From the NCBI RefSeq assembly GCF_047495875.1, contig NC_092497.1, forward strand, positions 27,223,889-27,287,888: a stretch of DNA of 64,000 nucleotides, given 5' to 3'. This stretch comes from Pithys albifrons albifrons (lineage: Eukaryota > Chordata > Aves > Passeriformes > Thamnophilidae). Positions 22,988 to 35,556 of the stretch are shown in pieces (within the stretch, counting starts at the first letter, position 1; each line of letters starts with the position of its first letter). The translations under genes were made by a program, and so were the position numbers. The notes under the pieces are model-generated. The model did no database searches and was not told where the DNA came from. It worked only from the letters and a program-made list of their open reading frames with translations.

Positions 22988-25900
22988 AATATATAAAGGT
23001 AATATAAGAATATAATATAAAGGTACCTTTTTCCATTAGGGCTACAGAGTAAACTGTGTTTCTACTCTTATATCCTGAGGGTCTCGGCCACTTATTTCAT
23101 GTTGTATTTTTATTGTGTTTAGAATAATATTTTTCTGAAATGTGCAGTTAATTACACAACTTACTGTTTTAACTTCCATTGTAACTCTTCTCCTGCCAAA
23201 AGTGGATTGCTTTTAATAGCAATGTGTCCCTTTTTGGGAATATATGGTTATGTATACTTTGTTCCCATCCTTATTATTCATGTTCTATATCAAAAGACTA
23301 CAAGCTTATGTGAAACTCAGACTGTGATAAAACTGGCAGACCTCCCAGGCATTCAGGAAGGCTATGTTCCCATCCAGCTTGTTGCATTCCCACCACAACC
23401 TTCTCCTTGTCAAGCTAATGAAGCATCTCCACCGATCACACCGTGAAGGGAAAGCCTGGTTTGTCTATAACCCTAAAACACTCACATCGTTCTTCCTCAA
23501 AGTAAGTAGACCTGACTATACCCTCTGATTTTCACAGTCTCTCCTGCACTTTTAACCTCTGCTGTAGTCATGCAACATCCATCAGGATATGTCTCCTCCA
23601 GAACAGCACTGGAGCAACCAATTATCCCCTACCCACCACTGCCTGAACACACAGCAGGTGAAAGAGAACACCTTCTGAGGAATATATAAATGATGCAGAT
23701 CTGACAGCACAGACTTCACTGTCACCAGTTTTCCTGTCTGGTCTTCTGTTGGATAGCCCTTTTGACATGGTGATAATGCCTGTGGGTGTAATCTGTCAGT
23801 CTTGCAGATTCAAAATGTGCCTCCAATAAATTTTCTACAGGGTTCATAGTCTTTGTTTTCCTAATTGCTTTAATATGCATTTGTTAGGAATTTCAAATGC
23901 ATTTGTAGTAAGCACAGTAAGTACCATATAAAGACTAAATCCAGACTGACTTCTTTGTGAAATGTAACAAATACAAATATAGAAAGACAAGCACATACAT
24001 GCATGTATATGCAGATGCATTTTTATATTTTATAAGATAAGATATTCTATTTATCAGATAAACCTAACACAATAACAAAATAGTATATCAATGTAGATTA
24101 TTTACCTGCAAAAATATATTGTGTGCTAAGAAGTTTTTGTGTTCACACCCTGGACTTTCTTCTGGAAAGAATCATTTGAAGAATTCACTACCAGGTTAAC
24201 ACATTTACTACAAACCTTTATTACAAACAGATTTCTGTAGCTTTATGATGCTAAACATGCAAATTAGTGATACCTTTCTTGTGAATGTTGGTTTTTTTTG
24301 TTTACAGAAAACAAAAGGAAAAAAGGAAGAGGTATTTATATATATTTTCAATAAAACATTTTATGCTTTATATTTGAAATGCCATACCTGAGAAATATTC
24401 TTCTCCAGGACATATGCAGCTCCTCATTCAAAACTGATATTTCTAGTCAAACAGCCAGGTGTCTTCTTGCTTGCCAAAACTGGTAACTGAGCTAGGAAGA
24501 CCCATTAGTAGAAGGAATACACTGGGAAGCCTTAAGATATGAAACAAAGTAAGGTCAGTAAGGAAATGTTCAGCATTCAATATAGCAATTAGAAAGAAAG
24601 AGTTTGAGAAATATCTCAGAAGTATCAGGATACCAAAAGATGTGACAGCCTTATCCTAAGAAGCAGTTTTTTCAGAGATGACCCCACAAAGTGTGGCCTT
24701 GAGACATTCATTCGCCAAGTTTTGAGCCAACAAACTACTGTAAGCACTTTTCGTGGACTGCCATGGCTCTTGTTTGAAAGCCCTGAGCTAAGAATACTCA
24801 GAATTTAAGACAAAGCCCTACTGTGGACCTTGAGGGCTGCTCACCACCCACACTGCACAGTGTGGGTACTGCTGCTCTAAGGTAATCAAACACTCAACTA
24901 CCACATCATTTGATTCACCTGCTACCTGAACACTTGAAAATGAAAATGAAGACTCATAACTCCTGTTCTCCTTGGAGACCCACAGTTATCTTGTCTACTC
25001 TGGACCATGGGGAATTATGTGGAAGTACTAGAGAAAACCAACAAACCCAGAGTGCCTGTCTCTCCTACTTCAAGCACAATAGTACTAGCAGTGGCATTTG
25101 AGTGGGAAAACCCACCATCCTGCTGTGCATCTGTGTGGGAAAAGAGGTGGCTAGGGCTGGCCATTACTAGACAAAGTTTGACATGTTTACACTGAAGCCT
25201 TCAACATACTGCTAATTCCAGTATAAACAGATCAAAGAAAAGTGCATTATTATATATTTGTGTAGCCCTAACATGTGCTAGGCACTTAATTTGCCATCTT
25301 AGGCTGTTCCTTTTGCTGTGATATTTCAGGCAGCATTTCCCATTCATCATATTGATCCCACTCTGGGATTGGATCACAAAGTCAGCTATCATTGGCTTTG
25401 TCATGCTCAAAGGATGCAGTGCTCTGGTAATTAAGACTGTTAAATGGGAAAGCCTCTTTTCCTGCTATGTGATGTAGAGTGGGTGCAGATGTAAGATTTA
25501 TAGTTTTAATTCAAATACAGGACTTTTTTTGACAACTTAATTGTGTTTGCAGAGAAGTTCTAGAGCCTTTCTCTTGCCAAGTCATTACAGAAAGGCCTCA
25601 CATCTTGGATCTACCAGGAAGTTGTTTGGATTAAAGAAATAACCAAAGGGACTCTACATTAGTGCTGATAGAAACAATAAACATTTGCTTGTCCTTTTCC
25701 TTGTAGTAAATGTGTTGCTAAGATAGTACCCTTTCATACTTGAGACCAAAGTAAGCATATGTTTCCTAACTTTTCCTCTGTGTCTATATTCATCTCTCTA
25801 AGCAGAATTTTTCTTTTTTTATAGCACCCTTATTAAAATCAGTTATTGAGACTGGTAAAATAAAAGGCTAGACTGAAGAGGATTCTAAAACCAGATTCTT

Positions 25901-28900
25901 GCTCCTTCAATAAAAATTTGATTATAGCTAACAAAATATGCTTTAATTCTCTATGCAAAATTGTTCTTACTTTTTTTTTTGTTATACAAAGTCATTGCAA
26001 CACTTCATATTTATAAAAAAGATTTTCCTTGTACCCATCCAGTAAGCAGTAAATATCAGAACCACAGACAATATTTCCTAAAAGTCAGGAACCACTCAAG
26101 GCACTAAGCCAGTACACACAGCTTTCTTATGGATAGGTATGCAGTATTTGAGCTCACACTGATTGCCTGGATCATCAGCATTGGCTTCTGCTAGCAGCTG
26201 CTGACAGAGGAAGGCTGTTGCACTCTGCACAGAGAGAGCAGCAGATTATGGAGTAAATCCAAATATGTGAGGTGGGAAATTCCTGGCACAGAGGCAGCTG
26301 GCTCCTATGCTGGGTTCTGAGAGAGGTAGTGACTGGAGACAGCACAGTGTGGCCACTGTTTGATTCACTTGTTTTAGGCCTGGCGTTCTGGACTACACTC
26401 TCAGACCTTCATGCAAATTGGCCCTTTGAAAGCAAGGAAACTCAGCTTGTCAAAAGTGATTTTTTTTAAAAAACCCTTCCTACATTTTTACACTGGGAAA
26501 TGTAAGGGAACAGAGCTAGGCTGCTGTGTTTATGTGGCTGTCATTACAGACCATCTGAGTGTTTTACAACCATTGATACAATTATCCTGGTACAAAGAGC
26601 TGAAGCATAGAGACTTGAAGACTGACACTTAAAAGAGCATTTCAGACTCTAAAGAGGCTGATAGTTTCCTGGTGAGATTATCCAGAAGTCCTTAGTCAGC
26701 CATTTTTTCTCAGCATAGATGAGTATCTTCAAGGTCATAAAAGCCTTCAGACTGTTGCTATCCACAGTCCTGTGAGAAGCAGAACCAGGAATTTAACCCA
26801 AGTCTCATGAGCTCCCAATACCCAGGATTTTTCCCACATACACACACTGCCACTGAGGTATGACTCAGGGCACAAAGTGCACTTCCTTGCAGGTCTTCTC
26901 TGAACTGAAAAGCAGAGGCAACAGAGGGATGCACAAGTTACTGAGAGGAAGTGTGAGTGTTATCAGAGAGACCCTCTCTGCAGGGGGATCCAGGGAGGAG
27001 TGGATGTCACCTTCCCAGGACCTTCAGCTCTCACTGCATTTGGAAAATGGTATTTCCCCTCCAATCTCACCAATCCAGAGGCTGTGGAAAAAACAGCCTC
27101 CATTTAAAACAAAGGGAAGGAAGGACAGGGACCAAGCACAGGCACTTGGAAAAGTTAAAAACAATTGGAGGTACACTGGAGAAGAGAGTGGTTTGCTGGG
27201 GTTTTCTTTAGCCTGGGACTGGGACTGGGACTGTGCAAGCCAGGTCCCATCATGAGCTCTTGCCTGAGACCCCAACCTGTGGCCATCCCCCATGTCAGGA
27301 GGCTTTCCCAAGGGCTGCTCCCCTCCCACGCCAAAGCAGCTTGTACCCCAAGCAGAGGTGAGCCATAGGGTTTGTGTTTCAGTATTAGGGGGTAGGAAAA
27401 GGAAATGGCCTTCACTATTTCCTAAGTGTTACCTAGGGTTTGAATGGAGGGTTGTGACCTCTTAGGTAGAGGCAGACAAATGAAAGGAAAGGAAACGGAG
27501 CAGCACAAGAGTCCTTGGCATGTGTGTCAAGACGTAATCAGGCAGCAATGAGTGGGTTTCTGAGGATTAGGGGAGGCCCAAATGGCAGAAGTGTAATTTG
27601 TTGGAGTGGGATTGTCCACCCCACCAGATGAAAGCTGTGCCCTCTTGCTTACCAATTCTGTGAATATCTTCCCTTTGCAGCCTGAGCTACAAAAAAATCT
27701 CACCACTTTTACCAGCTGGTGGTGCAAATTTCTTCACATGTCTTATAAGCTAGATTCAGGCTGTGTGTCGACAGGACAAGAGGAGTCTTTTTATTTTCAA
27801 GTGTTTTTCCCTTGTGTCCAGGCATGTACCCACTAGGTTGCCATGTCACCTCAGCAGGACTCAATCTGAGAAGGTTCATCCACCTTCTTCAGAAAGTGGC
27901 AGTTCTTTATTCACAGACCTCCTGGATCCATATCATCTGGAACCAAGGATGCCAAGCAATGTTTTTACACCAGACAAAAACACCAGATCTACTTTTGTGG
28001 GTGTTTTTAACCTCATAATTTCTTATTAATTTATATACCCAGAGATCTTACCTCCTGGGTCCAAAACCCAGCCTTTCTCTGCATTTACTTAATGTGCCTA
28101 ACATTCTGGTGGCACACACTAATTGTACACACATTGTTATAGGATATGACTTCATAAAGTAGGGAGTTTACAGACCTTGGGTTTACTGTGTCTCACACTG
28201 TAATTTAACAGTAGAGCAGAGCCTGTCATGTCATCATGTGCTGATGCTTCTGCATTGAAGAGCACTGAAGAAACAAGCAGGAGCCATCCAAGGAAACACT
28301 TAGCCCAAGTGTTTAAAAAGGGCTCAATTTCCCCTAAATAGACAATGTTGACAGAACAAGAAGTACAAGTGTAAAGGAGAGAAATGTCTGTAGGAAATAA
28401 AGATTTTGATGGTTTTGAGAGTTTTCTGATTATGATGATTTGTGCTTTGTGCAGTAAGAAAGGAGGGGTAGAAAGGTAACTTTTCACCACCTCTGAAAAG
28501 CTGAACAATTTTTCATTAAATACCTGAAAGTAGACTTAGGAGCTTAGCATTAGCCATCAAGCTTTGTAAATGCTGGACAATAATGACAGATTTCCCCAAC
28601 TGCATCTTAAATCCATCGCTTCTTGTTCTAACCTAACAAAATTACAAGAATGATAGATATTCCTTTAGCACATGTCTTTTTGTTTCCATAGTCAATTGTC
28701 ATCTATCTATTATTCTCCACATCATTCATTGTATGTGCAATCCTCTCCTGAGCTCTAGAGGAGGTCCCAGACAAATCTAGCTTCACAGATGTGTAATATT
28801 GGCAGGACTCCTCAGTTGCTGTTCCCCAGAAATAATACTGCCCTGGCATAGGGAGAAAATGTTGCAGCAGATCTTTTCTAAGTAGTTGTGAATGTTGAAG

Positions 28901-31171
28901 GGAGAAGTCCTTCCCCAGTGTTTCCTTTGCACTGCTGGACTTTCCTCCCTGGAAGGTGGTGAGAAAACGTCAGTTGAAAAAATACTAAATCGAGTCCTAA
29001 TAATTCAGAGAGCCATTTGGAAAGAAAATTAAATTTCAGATGATTAATGTGCATCTTGATTGCTCTTTAGCAGAGTACACTAGTTTGCACTGAGCTCTGA
29101 GCTACCATGACAAGGCTGTTATTAACTTCAAAATAGTTAATTTGAAGCTACCTCAGACTCTCCTCATGTCTAAATAACTTTTGAAAAGACACACTCTCAG
29201 ACTGTGTATGTTTGATCTGTTCTGATCAAATACATGCCCAAATGTGCCACAGCATATTAACCTTCAAAGTTGTTTAGCTGCGTACTACTGTTTAGAGGAC
29301 CCGAGGCTGCAAGATGGTAACAAACAGCAGGAAACCATAAGCTAAATGTGGGAACATTTCTGACAACATGCATGTCCATCTTTGTCAATCCTTCTGAATT
29401 TCCCACATGCTCTGCAACAGGTCAGACATTTACAGCTTGGAAGTATAGAAAAGAATACGACAGACACAAAAATGAGACAGTATAATAATGCTGCAGTGAA
29501 GAATATATTTATACCAGACTATTTTTTAATCAAGTCTGACTTTATTTGTATGGACATCATATTTTTTTATTGGAGATATGGGAATTCTCACATTATGGAG
29601 CACTATCATTTCAAAAAATATTTGATTAATACAACTCAAAATTAAACATTGAGATAGCTCAGTTCTTTCAATTCCACTGGGGAAGTCACAGACAACATGT
29701 GTAAACTTTGTAGCAGATGGAAAATGATGAAACATCCCAGAGCATAATTTTTCCTCACTACTTCCTGAAATCTGTTCTGCAAATCCCCCAACCTAACAAG
29801 CCAGTAGATTTACAATTTACCAAGAGGTCCATGGGTTTCTCAGACTATTCACCCAGCTTCATGAGGAAGTTAGGGATTACAGGGAACTGCACAAGCAGGT
29901 CAGCCAAGGGTCATATCTTGACTTCAATGTAAATTGATGGTGACATTTTCCAGATATTTATGGGGACTTCATCTTGGAAGATACTAATTTTATAGACACA
30001 AAGTGGAATTTTCTGAAGCAGGTATTCCCAGTCCCATGTGCATCTTTGAAGCATAGCAAAGCACTTCTGTCCCATCAACTTTTTCAAAGACATTTGGAAT
30101 GTGAAGGAATGACACTGAGCTCTGTAGGTTAGAGAGGAGAAAGCTGAGATATGTCCTTTGTCCCAAGTTCCCAAAGTGATGCAAGAAGGCATTGAAAGTC
30201 TACTTCCCTCCTTTCCACACCAGGAAACTTCCTAGCAATGGATGGATAACACCTCTGTAAAGTCAACACTGAGACAGGGAAGTCCAGAGCCTTGACACTT
30301 TCATTAAGGGATGCCTGTGTCTCCAAGGCAAGCTGGTGCAATTTATCCAGAAGACCTGTAAAGCATTGATAACTGTCTTCGGCTATCAAACACTGTCACT
30401 GTGAATATGAAGGTTTATAACAACAGCAGTACAGGAGGGAGACTGCCTAAATGCAAATGGTGTACTTGCAATTCTGAATCTTTTGCTATTCAGATGATCA
30501 GTTTTTGCAGCTATCTAAATGTTCTTCATAAAAAGCCAGAGGTGTGCATATTGTTTTATAGATAATTTAAAAAAAAGATCAGGTCTGGACCATAGATGAC
30601 TTCCAGTCTGGATTGGGCATTAGACAGCAAGGAATGGGAATAACCCAAGTGTGAGTGAGGACTGGAAGAGTGAGAGATCACTCAAGACATTTCTTACATA
30701 CACTGGTTGTTATCAATCTCAGGAGTCATTTTGACTTCATGTTTAAATGAAGAGACTAAGCTGGGAAGTGGTCTGTGAACATGAACTTGTTCAGCACTGG
30801 TTGGAAAATGATTGTCACAGTTGTTGCTGATGCTGGATTTCAGTGCATTCAGATATAATATTCATCAAAAGACAGGATCAATTTTCCCTTCATTAATATG
30901 TTATTGATGCTTGCTACAGTTGTTCATAAGTGTTTTCAAAAATGATAACCACTCTTACCAGCTCTCATTTTGCTATCATCCTCTTTCATAATGCTGAGAA
31001 AATTTTCAGCATTTCATTGCTCCATTTCTCTGTAGTCTTCATCCACAGAGGATTTGCCTTCCTTATCTGCTGGTCAATAGTAAGTTCTTCAAGGAAATTC
31101 CACAGATATTTGGTACACCTAGGAGCACAGTGAGGTGCAGACTCAATTGACACTGTGGATTATACTCTTCA

Positions 31172-31188
31172 ATACATAGAAAGATAGG
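31172..31188. repeat. Left target-site duplication of the SINE
   Basis: The 17-mer ATACATAGAAAGATAGG is repeated exactly at 31545-31561, bracketing the composite SINE. This length is typical for LINE-mediated target-primed insertion. Confidence 0.95.
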
Positions 31189-31544
31189 GCGGTCCCGTGG
31201 TGTAATGGTGAGCACTCCAGACTCTGGATCACAAGGTCATGAGTTCGAGTCTCAGTGGAGACTGTACCGGGCAGTTCAATGCCTCCCTGCCATCTGATCC
31301 CGTCAGATCTTGGATGCTCAGCAGGGTCAGCCCTGGTTAGTACTGGGCACTGTAGACAGTCCTGAGGACTTCACTGTCACTGTCCAAGCTCGCTCAGCCG
31401 TGGCAGATGGACCTCAGGACTGAAATGGTGAGGCCAGTTCTGTGCATGCTGTGCCTCACCTAAAAAATCCACTGCACAGGCTCAAAGGGCACACCCCCAC
31501 CTGGGTGAGAGCCCTTCCCAAACCTTCGTTTGCAAAGTCTGGCC
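31189..31544 (+). mobile_element. Composite SINE: tRNA-Gln-like head, 5S rRNA-like middle, LINE-like tail
   Basis: A 356-bp non-autonomous retroposon inside a perfect 17-bp target duplication. Bases 31191-31263 resemble tRNA-Gln(CUG): an A-box-like TGGTGTAATGG, a CTCTGGA anticodon loop and a B box AGTTCGAGTCT, with stems broken so it is not a working tRNA. Bases 31295-31343 match the 5S rRNA segment holding box A and the intermediate element (GCTCAGCAGG, CCTGGTTAGTAC); box C is missing. The rest (about 31356-31500) is unassigned. The 3' end, from about 31507, has no poly(A) or microsatellite tail and matches a second site at 48743-48781, so it is probably the recognition end of the partner LINE. 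The tRNA-then-5S order is the reverse of AmnSINE1-type elements as I know them. The family name is uncertain; RTE-type mobilisation is a guess. Confidence 0.85.
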
Positions 31545-31561
31545 ATACATAGAAAGATAGG
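31545..31561. repeat. Right target-site duplication of the SINE
   Basis: Exact repeat of 31172-31188. With no mismatch in 17 bp, the insertion is likely young. Confidence 0.95.
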
Positions 31562-34496
31562 CCTTTCGGATTTCTGATTTTAGTGCAATTTTTATAGGTT
31601 TATCTCTGCAATCTAAATGTAAGATCTATGGAGTGAGTGAAGGCTGAAAAGAATCCATTCTTACAGATCTGTATAGAAAAAGGAAGATTTTATACATGAC
31701 AAGAATCGAGAAGTATCTTGCAGTTAGCAATACTTAAAGCAACAGCAAAGCACAAGTTCGCCATTCAGCACAGTGAGCATCAGTATATAAAGGAGGAAAT
31801 GTTACTGTTTGATATTAATATGTTAACTATTCTAAGTTGGACATGCCTGCAACAGGACCATATTCTTTCTCTCTTTCACAAAACTTTTAATTTATGGGGT
31901 TTTTTGCCTTTTCACGTGTGTTTGGTCATCTGGTGCCCACACAACTTTGTAACTTGGGGAAAAGGAGGAAAATTATTTTATTTTTAGTATAACTCTTTGG
32001 ACAAAGAAGTAAAGGACTTGAATTACTCTGACCATAGCCTACTGTTGCATTGCTCTCACTTTAACCAATCATGAAACACAATTTTTTTGCTTTAACAAAA
32101 ATATAATTTGCCAAGCACAGTTCTCTGTCTGTAAAAGAAAGCGCAAATCCCACTACCTATAAACAAGATCTGTGGATCTACCTCCCATATAGATATTGAG
32201 AAAATGTATTCTTATAGGCCCCTGCCAAGGAAGTTCAGTTATGCTGCTGGTTTTAAAACTGATTTAAAGGCAAGATCATAAATTTTTAAATGTGGATGTT
32301 AGCTCTTGGGTGTGCAAACCCTGAATCAGGGCAACAGCATTTCAGAAAAGAAAAAATCTATTTAAAAAAGTGATTTGTGCAAGAATGTCCCTGGCTTAAG
32401 TTACAGTATCTGTTTAGTTGAGTCCGTTCTTTACTGTAGTCAGGATGGTAAAACCATAACAGGTTTGGAACCCTTTCCTAAACCCCGTTTTATGTTCCTT
32501 TCTTCTTTTGAGTTTATTAAAAAGAAACCAAAACAGTTAGAAACAGCATCTCTGAGTCATTCTCTGCAGTGTCTACACTGCAGAGGAGGGATGCCTCCAG
32601 ACAGAATATACTGTACTGCCAGTGTGAAAGTCTGTGATCCATTTACATACTCAGCACTTTGCAAAAGCTGCAGCTGTAAAACATGAATGGTGCGTCTGCG
32701 TTTCACATACTAAGATGCACTCCTTTATGTAAAGTACTTCCCAGCTTCTCTCTTGTGCATACTCAGCATAATGTTACACTACCAAAAAGCTTCAAATAGC
32801 TTGCAGCGACAAAGTGCAATGAACTCAATGCACAGTGCTTCCAAAAGAACACAGGATAATCCCATTCCCCAGTCCTTCTGACTGTGGTGCTTACGTTTGA
32901 AGACAGATCTAGCAATAGAGGGCAAGGTGGAGATCTCAGAGAGAGCTAATTACTACAGTATTGGAACTCTGAGAAGGGTGGATGTGCTCAAAGAGTCAGT
33001 CAGAGAGGAAAGCTGCCTGTCAACACAAGAACCATGTACTATGGGCATCCTGTACCAGTAGCAGTAGGTGGGAATCTATTGGTCCACTTCGTTCATATAT
33101 TGGTGTCTCCAATATAGAGATCTGCACCTGAGATTCCTTAGGGAGTCTGAATGAGAGATCCTGGTCTTCTAGAGTCAGGGACAATCTGGAAAGTACAAAA
33201 GATGGAGTCATAAGTATTTGTCACCTTGTTTTACACTGTGTCTCTAAACTGAATCAGGATAATTTTAACTCCTCTAAATTCAGAATTATGACTAGCTAGG
33301 AGTATCTAGAGTTTGAGTATCAAATGTTCCAGGAGGAAGATATTTCTAGCCTTTAATAATGGTGAAAAGCAATAAGAGAAATCATTTAATAATAAAGATT
33401 TCATATGTGCTATCACTCCTTTGGGTCCCAAACAAATGGTGCTGAGGCTTAATTACTTTCTTGTTGAAGTTGCCGGAAGTCAGATAAGAGGATTTGTGAT
33501 AAATGCATTTACAAAGAGGCTTTTCTGGTCCACACAAGGGACATTTGCCAAAAGGTTTATTGGATATTTACATATTCACCTCCTTTGGCAAAGAAAGATT
33601 TTGCACATAAATGCTCCCTTTCTGTTTGGGCTTTTGCAAGTGTCACTTTGCAAAGCTAGTATCATCAGATTTTTCCAAACCTTTTGTTATTAGAATGAAA
33701 TTGAGTTTCAAAAGGAAACTTGAATGGTTAAGGATTTTTTAAAATGAGTTTATTTAGTATGCTTTTCACTTTATTTATTGCAGGAAATACTTTTTTCTTC
33801 ATGAGCATCTGGCTCTGTGGGCAACAACTCTCTGAGCCAAGCATAGCAAGGATGTTTTGTTTCTTTCAACTCTGTCAAGAGTTCCTCCCATCTGGCAATC
33901 AGGAAAGTGCAGAAAAAAAGGGTGTTTCCAACAAACACCAGCTTCAGCAAAAGCTTTTAAGTTTCCAACCAACCTTGGGTCTGCACAATAAAGTAGAAAG
34001 TATGGCACAACATGTGAGGAGCTGTCCTGTATTAACAGATTGCTGTTGATGTGTGTTCCTTTGCTGGACTTAGGGCTGCATTAACTTGTTCTGATGTGAT
34101 AAAATTTTAACATCCAGGCTTCATGTGCCAGCTGATAAATGATGGGAGACAAATTAAAACCAGTTTTCTTTTCACAAAACAACACTCTATCAGGAGTCTG
34201 TCAATCAGTTGCTAGCACAGAACACTGTCATTATATGAGTGCCTTCTGGCTATAAATACTGGTCAGCAACTCTACTAAAAACCTGGGTCTAGCGAACTGC
34301 TAGTAAGAGGTTGATTTCAAAGTTCATTAGGCTAAAACTTGGCAGATGGATTCTCAGGCCACATGTTCATTTCTTATTGAAAATAATTGTATCAATCTAT
34401 TCAAGCGCCTTTGATCTAGGATTTGGCAAACATCTTGCAGTTTTTAAAGTGTCACATGAATGCTTTTATGTCAAATGTAGGTTAGCAAACACTTCC
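31562..34496. other. Non-coding stretch, nothing recognised
   Basis: AT-rich DNA between the SINE and the purine array. Only short open frames without family resemblance are seen. Confidence 0.5.
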
Positions 34497-35556
34497 GAAA
34501 AAGAAAAAAAGGAAAAGAGAGAGAAAGAGAAAGAGAAAGAGAAAGAGGAAAGAGAAAGAGAAAGAGAAAGAGAAAGAGAAAGAGAAAGAGAAAGAGAAAG
34601 AGAAACGAGAAAGAGAAAGAGAAAGAGAAAGAGAAAGAGAAAGAGAAAGAGAAAGAGAAAGAGAAAGAGAAAGGGAAAGAGAAAGAGAAAGGGAAAGGGA
34701 AAGGGAAAGAGAAAGAGAAAAGGAAAGGAAAAAAAGGAAAGAAAAAAGGAAAGGGAAAGGGAAAGGGAAAGGGAAAGGGAAAGGAAAGGGAAAGGGAAAG
34801 GGAAAGGGAAAGGGAAAGGGAAAGGGAAAGGGAAAGGGAAAGGGAAAGGGAAAGGGAAAGGGAAAGGGAAAGGGAAAGGGAAAGGGAAAGGGGAAGGGGA
34901 AGGGGAAGGAAAAGGAAAGGAAAAGGAAAGGAAAAGGAAAGGAAAAGGGAAAGGGAAAGGGAAAGGGAAAGGGAAAGGGAAAGGGAAAGGGAAAGGGAAA
35001 GGGAAAGGGAAAGGGAAAGGGAAAGGGAAAGGGAAAGGGAAAGGGAAAGGGAAAGGGAAAGGGAAAGGGAAAGGGAAAGGGAAAGGGAAAGGGAAAGGGA
35101 AAGGGAAAGGGAAGGGAAGGGAAGGGAAGGGAAGGGAAGGGAAGGGAAGGGAAGGGAAGGGAAGGGAAGGGAAGGGAAGGGAAGGGAAGGGAAGGGAAGG
35201 GAAGGGAAGGGAAGGGAAGGGAAGGGAAGGGAAGGGAAGGGAAGGGAAGGGAAGGGAAGGGAAGGGAAGGGAAGGGAAGGGAAGGGAAGGGAAGGGAAGG
35301 GAAGGGAAGGGAAGGGAAGGGAAGGGAAGGGAAGGGAAGGGAAGGGAAGGGAAGGGAAGGGCAAGGAAAGGCAAGGAAAGGCAAGGAAAGGCAAGGAAAG
35401 GCAAGGAAAGGCAAGGAAAGGCAAGGAAAGGCAAGGAAAGGCAAGGAAAGGCAAGGAAAGGCAAGGAAAGGCAAGGAAAGGCAAGGAAAGGCAAGGAAAG
35501 GAAAGGAAAGGAAAGGAAAGGAAAGGAAAGGAAAGGAAAGGAAAGGAAAGGAAAGG
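34497..35556. repeat. Thymine-free purine tandem array, about 1.06 kb
   Basis: One strand has no T over the whole tract and C only at one early position (about 34606) and in the late decamer block. It is built of phases: AGAGAA-type hexamers (about 34515-34735); GGGAAA hexamers (about 34750-35108) interrupted by GGGGAA and AAAAGG variants near 34889-34945; GGGAA pentamers (about 35108-35360, roughly 50 copies); 14 perfect GCAAGGAAAG decamers (35361-35500); and GGAAA pentamers to 35556. Its repetitive GGG runs fit G-quadruplex formation and its polypurine-polypyrimidine nature fits triplex DNA. The long Lys/Gly/Arg and Pro/Phe/Ser/Leu open frames here are artefacts. Assembled length may be unreliable. 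Confidence 0.97.

Larger units (their letters stand above)
18183..31171. other. Long non-coding stretch, no gene recognised
   Basis: About 13 kb of AT-rich DNA. Open frames are all short (at most about 131 codons) and none resembles a known protein. The simple repeats at 22.6 and 22.9 kb are listed separately. It may be intronic or intergenic; the sequence does not tell. Confidence 0.5.

Noticed and set aside
31191..31263. Functional tRNA-Gln gene
   Set aside because: Acceptor and anticodon stems are broken, and the sequence is the head of a SINE inside a target duplication.
31295..31355. 5S rRNA gene or pseudogene on its own
   Set aside because: Only about 50 bases match, box C is absent, and it lies within the SINE boundaries.
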